Shown here one piece after another: positions 31,510 to 42,181 of a stretch of 64,000 nucleotides of DNA (its first letter is position 1; every line of letters begins with the position of its first letter). Source of the stretch: Diplolepis rosae (Eukaryota > Arthropoda > Insecta > Hymenoptera > Diplolepididae); the NCBI GenBank assembly GCA_030998225.1, contig JAPYXD010000484.1, forward strand, positions 1,984,001 through 2,048,000. Reading direction: 5' to 3'. Position numbers and translations under genes: made by a program. The notes beneath the pieces are model-generated. The model made no database searches, was not told the DNA's origin, and saw only the letters and a list, made by a program, of their open reading frames with translations.

Positions 31510-32044
31510 GCCAAAGGATTTTTAGGACTTTAGGACCTAAGGATCGCAGCTGCCAAAGCCATCCAATGTGGAGCGAACTTGGCCCGGCTTATGCCAAACA
31601 TTGGTGGACCCAGGGAAGCGAAAAGGAGATTGGTGGCGAGCGTGGTCCATTCGAAGCTGCTTTATGCAGCTCCGGTCTGGGCCAATGCCTTGCAAAACCA
31701 TGCTATCCAGAAGAAGCTGTTCTCGGCGCAGAGACTTGACGCGCTGAGAATAGTTTCGGCATATAGAACTATTTCGACGAGCGCTGGTCCTGGCGAGCGT
31801 CCCGCCAATAGATTTATTGGCGGAGGAAAGGCAGGGAACCTTTCAGTTTCGCAAGGAGCTTACCTGCGCCGACCTGCAGGAATTCGTTCGCGCGAAGGAG
31901 GCCATCTACAAGGATGGAAGGCGCAGACTCGTCGAAAAATGGCAGATGAGATGGCATGGTGAGTAGACAGGGAGATGGACCTACCGCCTGATCCCGGAGC
32001 TCGCCACCTGGCTGAACAGAAAGCACGGGGAAGTCGGCTTTTAC

Positions 32045-32362
32045 TTGGCGCAAGCGCTCTCGGGCCATGGCTGTTTTAACGCGTACCTGAGGCGCTTTAA
32101 GAAGAGAGACGAGGAGACGTGTTGCTACTGCGATTTCCCGGTGGATAACGCAGAGCACGCACTCTTCGTCTGCGCAAAATGGGGTGTGGCTAGGGAGGTC
32201 CTCGGTCAGGCGGTGGGTTCCGAACTTACTCCTGACACGATGGTCCCTCTCATGCTCCAGTCTTATCGGTTCTGGACGCTCATCGAGTCATTCGTCACAC
32301 TTGTGATGAAGACGAGAGAACTTGATGGGCGTCGAGAGCGAAACAACGGGAAGGGCCAGTAG
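32045..32362 (+). pseudogene. LINE C-terminal zinc region
   Basis: YLAQALSGHGCFNAYLRRF-like start, then ETCCYCDFPVDNAEHALFVC. The C-x2-C-x7-9-H-x4-C arrangement is the conserved C-terminal knuckle of R1-group LINE proteins. Separated from the RT by frameshifts in 31780-32040 (another frame carries the intermediate residues). Confidence 0.75.
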
Positions 32363-32711
32363 AAATCGCATCGGGGCCTGCACCCGCGGTCCTGCGTCTC
32401 GGGTAGACTTGACTGTCCGCGTCGTTCGGGGGAGGAATCTGTTTGTTTCTCCCCTGGGTGGCGTGGCTAGTCGGTTATCCTAGTGGGCGTGTGGCCGCGG
32501 ATGGAAGTTCCGAGCTAACGGATGACGGAAGAGTCGTACGCGACTTTAATGGAACCAACCACCCGTGAATTTTAAAGCCGGAAGGCGGTTCCGCGGGTGG
32601 TGTATTGGTTCGAGAGAGGGGTTTTTTTTGGTTTTAACAGGTATGCCTAGACCCGTCCTAGGAGAGTCCTGTACAACGTCTATAAAAGATTTTGCCATTT
32701 TTCCTCCTCAC

Positions 32712-32712
<1 letters not shown>

Positions 32713-32752
<40 letters not shown>

Positions 32753-32759
32753 ATAATAA
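32713..32759 (+). repeat. Poly(A)/TAA tail of the R1-like LINE
   Basis: An A run of about 38 bases followed by (TAA)n. It marks the 3' insertion junction; copia sequence begins directly after it. Confidence 0.85.
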
Positions 32760-33950
32760 TCTCTGTCATACTTGAAATTTTGATAATCAAGTCTTTCGTT
32801 CATCTTTGGTACGTACAAGACATTTGGCAGAACAATTTGATGCCACTTTTTAGCATTAAAAGCTTCTAGTTCTACATCGCTTATCCCCACTCCTTTCAAT
32901 TCAGTGGCATCACCAATCACAACCATCCTAGGCTCTTCAAATTAAGAAAAAATAATCAACCAGTCCCTACGAGTAGCCATATGCTGTGTTAGCAGCAGTC
33001 TTGATACTGCAATTTTTTTCAGTCGCGTTTTGAATTAATGTCATTTAAATTTGCATTTCGGTAGACTTACAGTATTGAATGCGCAGCGATTTGACTTTTT
33101 AGAGTAATTCTTTTTCGACATGTTAATTTCGTGGTTACTGCATTTTCCAGAATTTTATTTGGGTTAATCTTTGGCAAAATGACCTTTATGGTTACAGTTA
33201 TTGCAGGCACAATTGTTTTTACAATAATCTAGTACTTCGCGCATATTTTATTCTTACAGTATTTCTTCAAATGTCCTTTCTGACCATATTTAAAACATTC
33301 AACAGACAAATTTTCAGATGAATTTCTCTGTGAATGTCACATTTCAAATTCCTTATCTTGTTTTGAGACAAGAGAATTTTAAGGTAAAGATTCATTTGAT
33401 TTTTGACTCTTGATTATTCTATCCTCTTCGAAACGTAGACGTTTAAATAGTGCATTGAAAATTGTTTCGATGCCACTAGCATTGTCGCAGGCAGTGCAAA
33501 AATGATAGAGTTTAAGTGGCAACATTGAAAATTCTGGTCACAATTCCGCTCTCTTTGACATCTTTATTTTCAGCAGCTAGATCTTTGGCTTATTGTTGAA
33601 TCGTCATACAATTTTCAATAAGTGACTTACCACACAGGGTTTCTAATTTATTAAGCATCTGATATGCTGACGTGCAATTTGCAATTTTACTCGCTATATT
33701 GGTGCATTTCATTAGAGCCTATAAGAGTTTAAGCCTCAATATCTTGCCCAATCCACGTTTTAACAATTTCGTTTGTATCAGGCCCTTCAGGCTTCACTTC
33801 TAGTCCGGTTGCTGCCATAAAGAAATTTTTATATTTTAATATTAAATTCAACTTAAACCTCCAAAAGACGCAATTTATATTTTCCAACAAGTCCTCACAC
33901 AAGGTGTCCATCTGTGATTTAATTGAATCCATGTTTCTTAGAATCATTCA
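32760..33950 (-). pseudogene. Ty1/copia gag and protease-region remnant
   Basis: On the minus strand, gag starts near 33948 (MDSIKSQMDTLCEDLLENI, then WRFKLNLILKYKNFFMAATG), with the YQMLNKLE block near 33650 in broken frames. A zinc-knuckle region follows around 33170-33300 (CFKYGQKGHLKKYC, where the second Cys is Tyr, and CNNCNHKGHF). Then the region after the protease, VVIGDATELKGVGISDVELEAF and LPNVLYVPKMNERL (32780-32926). It stops at the LINE A tail, so integrase, RT and the 3' LTR are absent. Many stops: an old inactive copy. Confidence 0.75.
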
Positions 33951-34078
33951 ACCTCAATTTTTTTTTGCTTAAGGAAATTACGCAATATTGCCTTTTACAA
34001 GAATTTATGCAACGCAACTTGACTTATCTGACTGTACGTTGACTGACGATGGCTGACCTTTAATCCTTCCGCTGAATC

Positions 34079-34091
34079 CTGGGCCCATAAC
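34079..34091 (-). promoter_or_regulatory. Copia primer-binding site (initiator Met tRNA type)
   Basis: The minus strand reads GTTATGGGCCCAG about 130 bases upstream of gag. This is the internal initiator-Met tRNA half used to prime insect copia elements. The 5' LTR should end just to its right, but I could not fix its outer end. Confidence 0.6.
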
Positions 34092-34099
34092 CTAATAAA

Positions 34100-34957
34100 G
34101 ATTATGTGGATTCTTGGCTGTGTAGAAAACAAATTCTATACTGTAATTTTATGAAACACATTTATTTGACACATAATTGTAGATTTCATAAGCTCTTTTA
34201 CATTTAGAAGGAAGATTTAAAAAAATGTAGATTCAAAATTTCAAAAATTCGAAACTATTTGAACCCTCAAAATACAAAAACGACTAAATTGGGACCAAAA
34301 TAATTTCTTTAAATGAAAAATTACGAGAACCTAATAAAAGAGGAGGAAAGAAAAAAAAAGGCAACCTTCCAAAATAGTTCGAATAGTTTCAAATTCATGG
34401 AATTTTGTATTATAGTTTTGTTTCGACAATGAGGTGAATTTGAGTTTGTAGTGATGCAGGTGCGAATTTACTTTTTAAAAAAATGTAGATTTCTTTTCAC
34501 ATAGTTACGACTTTCGAGATTCCCAGTAGAATATACAAAGTCAGTTTACGGACAAGGTTAGATCAGCAAGTACTCCAAAATTAATAGATATAAAGAAAAT
34601 TGACAAATGACTAAATATTTTTGAACGCGCAATAACACATCTTCATAGCGCACAGTTAGCCACAATATTACTCATTAAAAAATAATTGACGGTACATTCT
34701 AAAATGTTCACGGAATCTTCTTGATAATATAATATTTATTAACGAAAAAAAAAAATTCAAAAGGACCAAGTTCAACAAAATTCGATTTGTTTATAACATT
34801 TGTGAATATAATTTTGTAAAAAAGCAAATACAAAATTTCTGAATGAAAACATTTAAAACCAAAACAGATCGCAAACATACTCGAACGACAATTTTTTGTC
34901 AAACCGTTTTTTATTTAGGAGCAATTGAAAATAGGTCGATTTTTTGAAATCCAAAAT
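34100..34957. other. Possible decayed copia LTR, otherwise unrecognised
   Basis: The region next to the primer site should contain the copia LTR. No TG...CA pair or second copy is available to delimit it. AT-rich. Confidence 0.3.
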
Positions 34958-34959
34958 TT

Positions 34960-35590
34960 AAAAAAAAAACATAACGAATCTTAGTCGGAAGGAGCAACGT
35001 CTGGAGAGTACGGCGGGTGAAGTAAGACCTCCCATTTCAACGTTTCCAAGTTCACAAGCAAAGAAACGCCGTTCACAAGCAAAGTAACGCCGTTCAAAAT
35101 TTCTCGGCTTCAACTCGTACGGAACCCAATTTCCTTCCTTCCGAATCATTCCCATGGCTTTGATGCGTTCCAAAATGGCTTGTTGAGTCACTCCCAATGA
35201 TTCTGCCAATTCTTTTTGTGTTTGGCATGAGTCTTCAGCAAGTAATGCCTTTAATTCGGAATCATCGAAAATATTTTCTCTTACACCGCCATGCCGGTCC
35301 TCGAAATCAAAATCACCGCTCTTCGAGCGTTAAAACCACTCACGACACATTCTTTTACTAAGAGCAGCCTCGCTGTAGGTACAAGTCCATTCGATGAGTC
35401 TCAGCCGCAGTTTTCTTTAAATGAAAGCAGAAAATCAAAACTTCCCACAAATGACGAGAATTTGGCTCAAAAACTGACACCTTCGATCGAGAATAAATTT
35501 ATGATGCAAACACAAATTCACTAATGTGGTGCTATCGTTATGTTGACAGATGTCCGGGCTTACTGTGTAACATTTTTGATCTGCCTATAC
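34960..35590 (-). mobile_element. Internally deleted mariner (cecropia/Hsmar1-like)
   Basis: On the minus strand, from about 35560: leader, then FEPNSRHLWEVLIFCFHLKKTAAETH-like residues, KRMCREWF, a DDSELKALLAEDSCQTQKEL HTH block, and AESLGVTQQAILERIKAMG, then GNWVPYELKPRNFERR (to about 35100). The frame then passes through two copies of a CGGCGTTTCTTTGCTTGTGAA unit and jumps to WEVLLHPPYSPDVAPSD, the third-Asp block. The middle with two catalytic Asps is deleted. Confidence 0.7.
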
Positions 35591-35595
35591 ACCTA

Positions 35596-35810
35596 ATACA
35601 TTAAAATAAAAATAAAATATGAGTGTGATGTATACAAGATTCCCACAGATGTAACTGTGGTGGTGTTATTATCCTTACAGTTGTGTCTGAGAATGCGATT
35701 ATCCTTCTCGAAAACTAAATCTTAAATCTTTTCAAAGATCTAAAAACGGACCAAGATGAGTTTTATGGCTTCCGAACAAATATAGTAATTATAATAATTA
35801 TTGCAAATTA
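35596..35810. other. No recognisable feature
   Basis: AT-rich spacer before the SINE-associated 127-bp units. Confidence 0.4.
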
Positions 35811-35937
35811 GGTGGTTGAGTTTGGAATTCTTGCCACTGCCTACATTATCGGAGGATTACTGGTCACGTATCAGACAGGACACGTTCCCGCCAGGTGTCC
35901 TCGCAGACAATTTCAAACTCTAAAATTGCAATAATAA
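35811..35937. repeat. SINE-associated unit of about 127 bp, diverged copy
   Basis: TTGAGTTTGGAATTCTTGCC, then ACTGCCTACATTATCGGAGG, then GTGTCCTCGCAGACAATTTC. Related to the units at 36453, 43043 and 43381 but with about 15% change. Confidence 0.8.
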
Positions 35938-36064
35938 AAATGAAACTCAAACTTGAAGAATTTAAATTCCTGCTGTGGAAAAAAGAGACGCTTTCGACTA
36001 TGAATATATCACTAGAATCGTAATAATTCATACATTGCAAAAATTTCATTTATAAATCACTAAT

Positions 36065-36452
36065 CCAAAATTGAAAATTATTTGGTTTTGCATTTCTCAT
36101 CTTACTTTGAGATTATTAAACCTAAATCAAGTGGGGATGGATAAAAGATTTGATACTCCTTTCGAAATTTCTTTGTGCGGTAATACCGTGAACGAGATAT
36201 ATTGAAAGTATACGTTTACTATAATAAATCGGTTATCCAAAAAGGATAGAATCGACATAATAAATAGAATTCGAGAGATTCACATAAACAAACAAAAAAT
36301 AGACCACCAGGTATGCTATAATATACAAAGTAAGATTCATACAGATATTTTTAAACATAAACACTTTTCAGAACATAAATTTCAATAAATAGAAAGGATC
36401 ATATACACGGTAACCCAGTTTAATCTATAATCCCTAATATCTTCTAAAATTA
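36065..36452. other. No recognisable feature
   Basis: AT-rich intronic sequence. Confidence 0.4.
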
Positions 36453-36579
36453 ATTAGTTGAGTTTGAAATTTTTGTCACTGCCTACATTATCAGAGGATC
36501 ACTAGTCGCGTATCAGATAGGATACGTTGTCGACAGGTGTCCTCGTAGACAATTTCAAACTCTTATATCGCAAATAATG
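36453..36579. repeat. SINE-associated unit of about 127 bp
   Basis: TTAGTTGAGTTTGAAATTTT through GTGTCCTCGTAGACAATTTC to CGCAAATAATGC. Nearly identical to 43043-43169 and 43381-43509, so recently copied. It directly precedes the tRNA-like foldback. Confidence 0.9.
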
Positions 36580-36589
36580 CAAATAAATT

Positions 36590-36850
36590 CAATATTTAAA
36601 GAATTTGAAAATCTTTCTGTGGAAAAAATGACGCTTTCGACTGCGCTGGGATTCGAGCCCAGGTCTTTTCGGCAAGGCTGAGCCACTAGGCGATATAAGG
36701 AGATCTTCCTGTGGAGAAAGAGATGTCGGACGCCTGTGTAGCTCAGTGGTTAGAGCAGTCGACCGGCAATCGAAAGACCTGGGCTCGAATCCCAGCGCAG
36801 TCGAAAGCGTCATTTTTTCCACAGAAAGATTTTCAAATTCTTTAAATATC
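36590..36850. repeat. tRNA-derived SINE arranged as an inverted duplication
   Basis: The left arm (about 36595-36669: TTTAAAGAATTTGAAAATCT through GACGCTTTCGACTGCGCTGG) is the reverse complement of the right arm (about 36771-36845). The centre holds the tRNA-like head (36732-36802) and a tail (GGCTGAGCCACTAGGCGATA). The Glu/Arg-rich frame on the minus strand is an artefact of the tRNA-like sequence. Confidence 0.8.
36732..36802 (+). tRNA. tRNA-like SINE head (pseudo-tRNA)
   Basis: An A box (TAGCTCAGTGGTTAGAGC) and B box (GGCTCGAATCC) are both intact. The D stem GCTC/GAGC and T stem CTGGG/CCCAG pair, and 6 of 7 acceptor pairs form. The anticodon arm is weak: TCGA/TCGA around CCGGCAA (GGC, Ala-like, but position 33 is C, not T). 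It is embedded in a dispersed repeat and repeated at 43229-43299, so it is a SINE promoter, not a working tRNA gene. Confidence 0.6.
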
Positions 36851-37390
36851 TTCTAAAATACATTATCTACGAAAAAATGGTTCGGACAAAGGTTGACCAG
36901 GACAGAGGGGGACATTTGACTGAACCATCAATTTTGACCTTGAGGTCAATTTTCAAGGTCAAATAGGGGTAAGACCCTTTTCTTAAATGAGAACCCCTAT
37001 TTTGACTGCGGATTTGGAAAGAGCGGGAAATTTCACGTCAAAAATGACCTCTGGAAAAATAGTTTTATTGACCTTGGAAAGGTAAAAAATTAAGGTCCAA
37101 TGTCTGAGAAACGACCAGATGTCCTTTTTCTGAATTGTCTTGGTTTTTCGAGGTAAACGAACGTTCAAGATGCTTCACGAAAGTCGATGAAATGTTAAGG
37201 TGTACATCACCTTGACCATCATGACCTTCAGGTCAATTTTCAAGCTGACTTGAGGGTCAAGACGATTTTTCTTAGATTGAACTCTGTGTCCGGATAAAAT
37301 TTTTTTGTAGACTTCAGGCACACACCCAGACAGTAACAATCATTTCGGATAAGATGTAAAGACTGTGACTATGTAGTTACAAAAGTGACA
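36851..37390. repeat. Stretch rich in AGGTCA/TGACCT half-sites
   Basis: Repeated TTGACCTTGAGGTCA, TTTTCAAGGTCAA, TTGACCTTGG, CATGACCTTCAGGTCA and TTGAGGGTCA between 36925 and 37265, in two diverged blocks (36928-37080 and 37200-37270). No coding frame. It resembles simple AGGTCA-type repeats common in some insects; binding by nuclear receptors is only a possibility. Confidence 0.6.
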
Positions 37391-38036
37391 ATCTTGACAA
37401 TGTCACTTCTCTGTGACTAGTTACAAAAAAGAGATAAAAAAGATAGAAAAAGACACACCGGGAATTTTGGAACTCTAGTCGTGAGTTCCCCTTGCCTCTC
37501 ACCATTGCTACCAGTGTTACAATTAGCCACGGAGTAACTGTTCGAAGTGCTCTCCATTGGCTTGAAGACGCAAACGTAGGTGTCTTTCAAAACCGTCCAG
37601 AGTTTTCAGCAAATTTCCTCGTTAGATGGCTGCGCAAGCTCTCCGAATCCTTTTCATCAGATCTTCTCTTGTAGTGGGTCGCTGAGCAAAAACTACATTT
37701 TTAATATAACCCCATAAAAATAAATCAGGTGGTGTTAGATCTGATGAGCAGGTGGGCCATTTGAATGGACATCCTCGTCCAATCCATCTCTCATTGAAAT
37801 TTAAGTTTAAAAACTCACGTACGAGGAGTGCAAAGTGTGGCTGAGCACCATTTTGTTGGGACTCACGTTAATCAACCACCCGAAACGTGAGAGGCAAGGG
37901 AAACTCACGACAAGAAAGCACCCCAAGGGAAACAGAACTTACTACGTCCACGCCGTTGATTCTGGGGAACGCTACAAGTAAGGATAAAGTGACTTTTTTT
38001 TTGTAACTAGTCACAGAGAAATGCCATTGTCAAGAT
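37391..38036. mobile_element. Outer TIR element with nested mariner derivative
   Basis: Left arm 37391-37430 (ATCTTGACAATGTCACTTCT, CTGTGACTAGTTACAAAAAA) and right arm 37994-38036 are inverted copies with two or three changes. The interior is largely occupied by the mariner derivative at 37478-37911. The class is unknown. Confidence 0.6.
37478..37911 (-). mobile_element. Deleted mariner with GTCGTGAGTTCCCCTTGCCT ends
   Basis: GTCGTGAGTTCCCCTTGCCT followed by CTCAC (37478-37502) is mirrored at 37887-37911 with one change. On the minus strand it encodes a transposase C-terminus across frameshifts: QQNGAQPHFALLVREFL (second Asp changed to Asn in this reading), FNERWIGRGCPFKWP, SSDLTPPDLFLWGYIKNVVF, ANGEHFEQL. 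The N-terminal two-thirds is gone. Confidence 0.7.
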
Positions 38037-39387
38037 TGCAGGCCTCACAGACCGCTCCCTATATCCCCTATTGTCTTCTATATTCTACTACATTCTTCTA
38101 CATTCATACTTAATAGCTTTAAATTACATTAGAGTTATATAGATGTGAGCGGATTTCGTCAAAAGTAATCTCAAGAATACTAAATGTATAGCAAGTGAGA
38201 TTGCCTATAAGTACCTTTCTTTAACCAAATTATAAAACATCTAAAAAAGGACATTTTGGTGATAGTTAATTGAAATTTAATTTAATTAGACTTACATACA
38301 TAGTCGTGATATGTAGGTAATTTCCTATTTAATACTAAGAATACTCACGTCCGAAAATTTGTGAAGTGCGATTGTGTACGAAAATATGAATATATTTATT
38401 ACTTACTAAAGTAAAAAGTATCACGTCTTTATTTACCTATTATTAAGAATTTATTCTTTTCAATAACGTTCTTACATACCTAATTTTTTTTTAAAATGTA
38501 TCCTATGAGCGTAAAAAGGTACCTATGGGCAAGAAAAAAGGTCCCTATACATTTCGCGACTCAAAATCCGTAAAAGTACGATGCTGGCCTACAGGTTACT
38601 GCTTGAACAATATTTTTTAGACGGTTATGTTACGGCTCTCTGTATTTACGAGGTTGAGACTGTCATCGTTAAGTTACAAGTTAGTAGTTACAATGCCTGG
38701 ATTACAATCAGTGTAAGATTAATTTGAAATATACTTTGAAAATTAAATCTATTAAATTGATATCTATTGAATGTGTAACAAAATAATGTTTCTGTTTATC
38801 TAGGTGAATTATTTCAATGTCTCTGGACAGCTTGGAGCTACTTAATAAGAAATCTCAAATCATTTGAATAAGCTAGAACTTATTCAAAAAGATAGTGGTT
38901 GGGTTTCGCATTTGCTTACACCGGAGAACAAGAAGAGGCGCTATACACGGCATCCTCACTGTTACCACGGTTCAAAGTCAAGAACTTTATTTTTTAAATT
39001 GTGGCTAGGAATGAGAAATAGTTGTGGCACAATAACTTAAAAAACAAAATATCAATCATATAAGATAATAGATCTTCTCCAACTAAGCCGCAAGACGGTG
39101 AAATTCCCAGACTAAGGAATACAAAGCTTCTATCGTTGATCTCGCGAAATGGGTTTATGTAAAAGTTAAAATAATTCTGAATAATTCTGAAAAAAAAAAT
39201 TCTAAGGTCGACAATCATAGACAGACTATCCTTTCTTAAAACTTCAGGAAAGAGGAAAATGGAAGTATCTTTCAGATGATCTTAAAAAATAAAACCTGAC
39301 CATGAATACCGGCATTAGTTGATTATGTCACACGTTGAAACGCACATATTGTACATTTTTCAAAATATACTTACTAACTTAGTTGGG
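38037..39387. other. No recognisable feature
   Basis: About 1.35 kb of AT-rich intron. No open frame, TIR or repeat that I can support. Confidence 0.4.
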
Positions 39388-39462
39388 GCATCGTACGGCT
39401 GTGTCAGATGTCCGTGAGCAAACGAAGGCTCGCGCGACTCTCACCTCTATAACGAATACGAC

Positions 39463-40448
39463 TTACATTTCAGTTAGCTTCATAATTCCGCTTTCATAGA
39501 ATGTTTGGTTCTTAGAGGCAAAAAACTGAATCGACTCATTTTTGACAGTCTCATTTGAATCGAATGTTTTTCCATTCAAATAGTTTTGAAGTGAACGGAA
39601 TAAATGATAATCGGATGGTGCAAGGTCAGGACTATACGGTGGATGAGGCATCACTTCCCAGCCTAACTCCAATAATTTTTTGCGAGTGACCAAAGATGTA
39701 TGTGGTCTGGCGTTATCTTCATGGAAGATGACGCCTTTACGAGTTGCCAGTTCAGGCCGCTTTTCCTTGATTTATTTGGCCAATTTCATTAGCTGGCGAC
39801 AGTAGACATTCGAATTGATAGTTTGGTTCCTTGGGAGCAGCTCAAAATAAACAATACCTTTGAAATCCCACCAAACACTCAGCATAACCTTCTTTTCATG
39901 AATATCGGCTTTTGATGTCGATTGTGCAGGCTCATCTCGCTTGTTCCGTGATCTTCTTCGTACGACGTTATCGCAAAATATCCATTTTTCATCGCCCGTT
40001 ATGATTCGCATTAAAAATGGATCGGTTTCGTTACGTTTCAGCAGTGAATCGCAAATGGAAATTCGTTTGGTGAGTTGAATTTCGTTCAATTTGTGAGGAA
40101 CCCAAATATCGAGGTTATTAATGTAACCAGGTTGTTTTAAATGTCTTTCAACGCATGTATGTGATATGTTAACCTTTTCTGCGATCTCTCGTGTCGTACT
40201 ACGCCGGTTATTTTCTATCATTGCTTTTATTTTGTCGTCGTCAACTTCAGTAGGGCGTCCAGGGCGTGGTGCATCTTTGAGATCGAAATCTCCGGAACGA
40301 AAACGAACAAACCAATTCTGGCACTAGCGTTCTGTTAATGATTTTTCACCATAAACATCATACAACTTTTTCCGAGCTTGCACTGCGTTTTTACCTTTTT
40401 GGAAGTAATAAAGTAAAATGTGAGGAAATTGTCGTCTGGAATCTCCAT
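39463..40448 (-). pseudogene. mariner transposase (DD34D), one stop and one early frameshift
   Basis: ATG at 40448 starts MEIPDDNF; the frame slips within about 10 codons, after which KGKNAVQARKKLYDVYGEKS, RQCQNWFVRFRSGDFDLKDA follow. From 40221 the frame is continuous: RSTTREIAEKVNISHTCVER (HTH), then WVPHKLNEIQ, MRIITGDEKWIF (first Asp), HEKKVMLSVWWDFKG, a single TAA in the linker (39772-39774), HEDNARPHTS (second Asp), HPPYSPDLAPSDYHLFRSLQ (third Asp) and a C-terminus ending LTEM. Apart from one stop and the early slip it is complete, so it is one of the better preserved copies here. It has the same orientation as DDX46. Confidence 0.85.
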
Positions 40449-40659
40449 TTCAAATCAATGCGAAACAATAAATAAACAACAAAACGTAAAACTTTTTTTT
40501 ACGGAATAATCTATGAAACGTCAGCTGTCAAATACAATATGCGGTCTGAAGTTTGCAATGGAGAAGAACGACTTCAAACGACTAAAGTCATCTAGCGGAG
40601 AAAAGCGAAATGACTTTGTTGTCAACCCAATATTATGGAATTACCTAAGCTAGGTGAAA
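40449..40659. mobile_element. 5' leader and right end of the 39.5-kb mariner
   Basis: The leader runs to a probable end near AAATGACTTTGTTGTCAACCC (about 40609-40628), a tip similar to other mariner ends. The left end near 39388-39462 could not be matched. Confidence 0.4.
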
Positions 40660-41060
40660 ATATTACTGCTACATGTCATACAGAGCAGCTGAAGCGTTAG
40701 GGTGACAAAATTGAGATAAAAATACTATTTACTGGCAGTGGGGCTACGCAAGTCAACTTGCTGCATGAAAAAGGAAAGCCGCACACGGCGAAATTAACGA
40801 TAGAAGCTTTGTATTAGTTAGGCTTTAAATTTCTCCCTCTTATGGCATATTCACCAGACCTAGCCCCTACAGACTACTACATATTCCCGTTATTTCAATT
40901 TTATTTTTTGGATATACACTACAAGTCAATTAAGGAGATAGAAACATGCACTAAAGAATTTATTCACTCAGAAACATCATACTTCTACAAAAAAGGAATC
41001 CGCCAGCTACCAGTAAGATAAGAGTAATGTGTACAAAATGAGGGAGACTACTTCGAAAAT
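40660..41060 (+). pseudogene. mariner transposase C-terminal fragment
   Basis: Plus-strand blocks: KGKPHTAKLTIEALY (second Asp region, Asp lost), LGFKFLPLMAYSPDLAPTDYY (third Asp), then YKSIKEIETCTKEFIHSETS and FYKKGIRQLP. Two stops. It is in the opposite orientation to the adjoining copy. Confidence 0.7.
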
Positions 41061-41302
41061 TGACATTTAATTTATTTCCGTGTGATTAAACTTCAAAATC
41101 AAACAAAAAGGAATCTAATTAATTTGTAGATATAATACATTGAGCCGCAGAATCCTAATCTATATTAAGAAATGCTTGTTTTTATTTTGGAAAATTTAAT
41201 TCGGTCGCAAGTGCAAGCATCCCAATTATTGTCGAAAATTTGGTCTCTACGGCTCGAAGTGGTATATACACACACTAATATAAAATATAAAAATAATATT
41301 AC

Positions 41303-41901
41303 CTGAGGTTCAAAACCCATGTCGAACATTCTGTCAGCTTCATCTAAAACCACATAAGTTACTCTTCTCAGATTTGTCACTCTGCCGCTGTTCGCTGCCA
41401 ACATATCAATCATTCTGCCTGGTGTACATACAATTATTTCAGCACCTCTTTTTAATTCCGCAATTTGTTCTGATATGCCAGTGCCACCATAAACACAAAC
41501 ATGAGAAAGTCCCAAAGACCTTGAAAATTTTTTAGAATCTTTACCTATTTGCATGCAAAGTTCACGTGTTGGTGTCATAATCAAAGCAATTGGGCCATCT
41601 CCTTCTATTAACGACGGTTGATCCAATATATGTCTGAACATTGGTAATAGGAAAGCTAATGTTTTTCCACTTCCAGTTTTTGCGATGCCAATTAAATCTC
41701 GTCCAGACATAATTGCCGGAATAGCTTGACACTGAATTGGAGTTGGTTTCTCATAGCCAAGCTTTTTAAGAACTTCTAACTCTTTTTTAGTCACGCCACA
41801 TTGAGCCCAAGATTTAATTGGTTTTGGGCAACCTTTTCCTTTTACTCGAATGCCTTCCAACTCTTCCTTGTATGCTTCAACTTCTTCAGAAGTCATTTTT
41901 G
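41303..41901 (-). CDS. Ddx46: DDX46/Prp5 exon: Q motif and first RecA-like helicase domain
   Basis: About 199 codons, from [20 protein letters not shown] to [14 protein letters not shown]. Motifs in order: [17 protein letters not shown] (DDX46-type lead), [21 protein letters not shown] (Q motif), AKTGSGKT (Walker A), [11 protein letters not shown] (Ia; family usually AL at these two residues), [20 protein letters not shown] (Ib), VLDEADRMF (II). ATP binding and RNA contacts should be intact. The acceptor is TTTTTGAATAG; the first two bases complete codon G|CA with the exon at 50899. The donor is CCTCAG|GTAATA (41302-41301). The family remodels U2 snRNP at the branch site in the nucleus. An internal ATG exists here (41896) but is not the start. 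Confidence 0.97.
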
Positions 41902-42181
41902 CTATTCAAAAAGAATAAAATAATTTGTTATACCATCATTAAATCAGCTAATTATTCTTTCCAATTTAAAATTAAGTTTTTTCAGAATCGAATTTTTAAG
42001 TGTATAATTAGTAAATAGTGCGCAGAAGTTTTATTTTGTAGCCTTTTTCATGAAAATCAAAAGTTGGTTATTGTTTTAGTGACACTGAATAAAGGTGAAA
42101 GTATTAGTCTCTCGAAGATCAATATTACAGGCTTATAAACATCGGTATTTTTTCAGCCGAGAAGATAAGAATGTGTTTTTA
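41902..42181. other. Intron sequence, no recognised feature
   Basis: AT-rich, next to the acceptor at 41902. Confidence 0.4.

Larger units (their letters stand above)
30045..32759 (+). mobile_element. R1-like LINE, internally deleted and frameshifted
   Basis: GC-rich element (clearly richer than its surroundings) with, in order: a leader containing three or four imperfect copies of a CTATARACGGGYCTAT motif (30178-30420); the end of an apurinic-type endonuclease domain (about 30755-30905); a reverse transcriptase (30965-31509); thumb/linker (31520-31960, frameshifted); and a C-terminal zinc region (32045-32362). A 3' untranslated region and an A run (32713-32750) follow. Endonuclease runs directly into the middle of the RT, so several hundred codons are missing. 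The base composition suggests a more recent arrival than the mariner remnants. Confidence 0.8.

Noticed and set aside
36589..36822. Minus-strand frame containing LGFEPRSFDCRSTALTTELH, and its twin at 43167-43367
   Set aside because: This is the translation of a tRNA-like SINE on the opposite strand, a well-known false protein; the peptide maps exactly on the A and B box region.
41891..41896. ATG at 41896 as the start of a short helicase gene
   Set aside because: Phase-matched exons upstream (50899-51226, 51435-51740) carry conserved DDX46 sequence, so this Met is internal.
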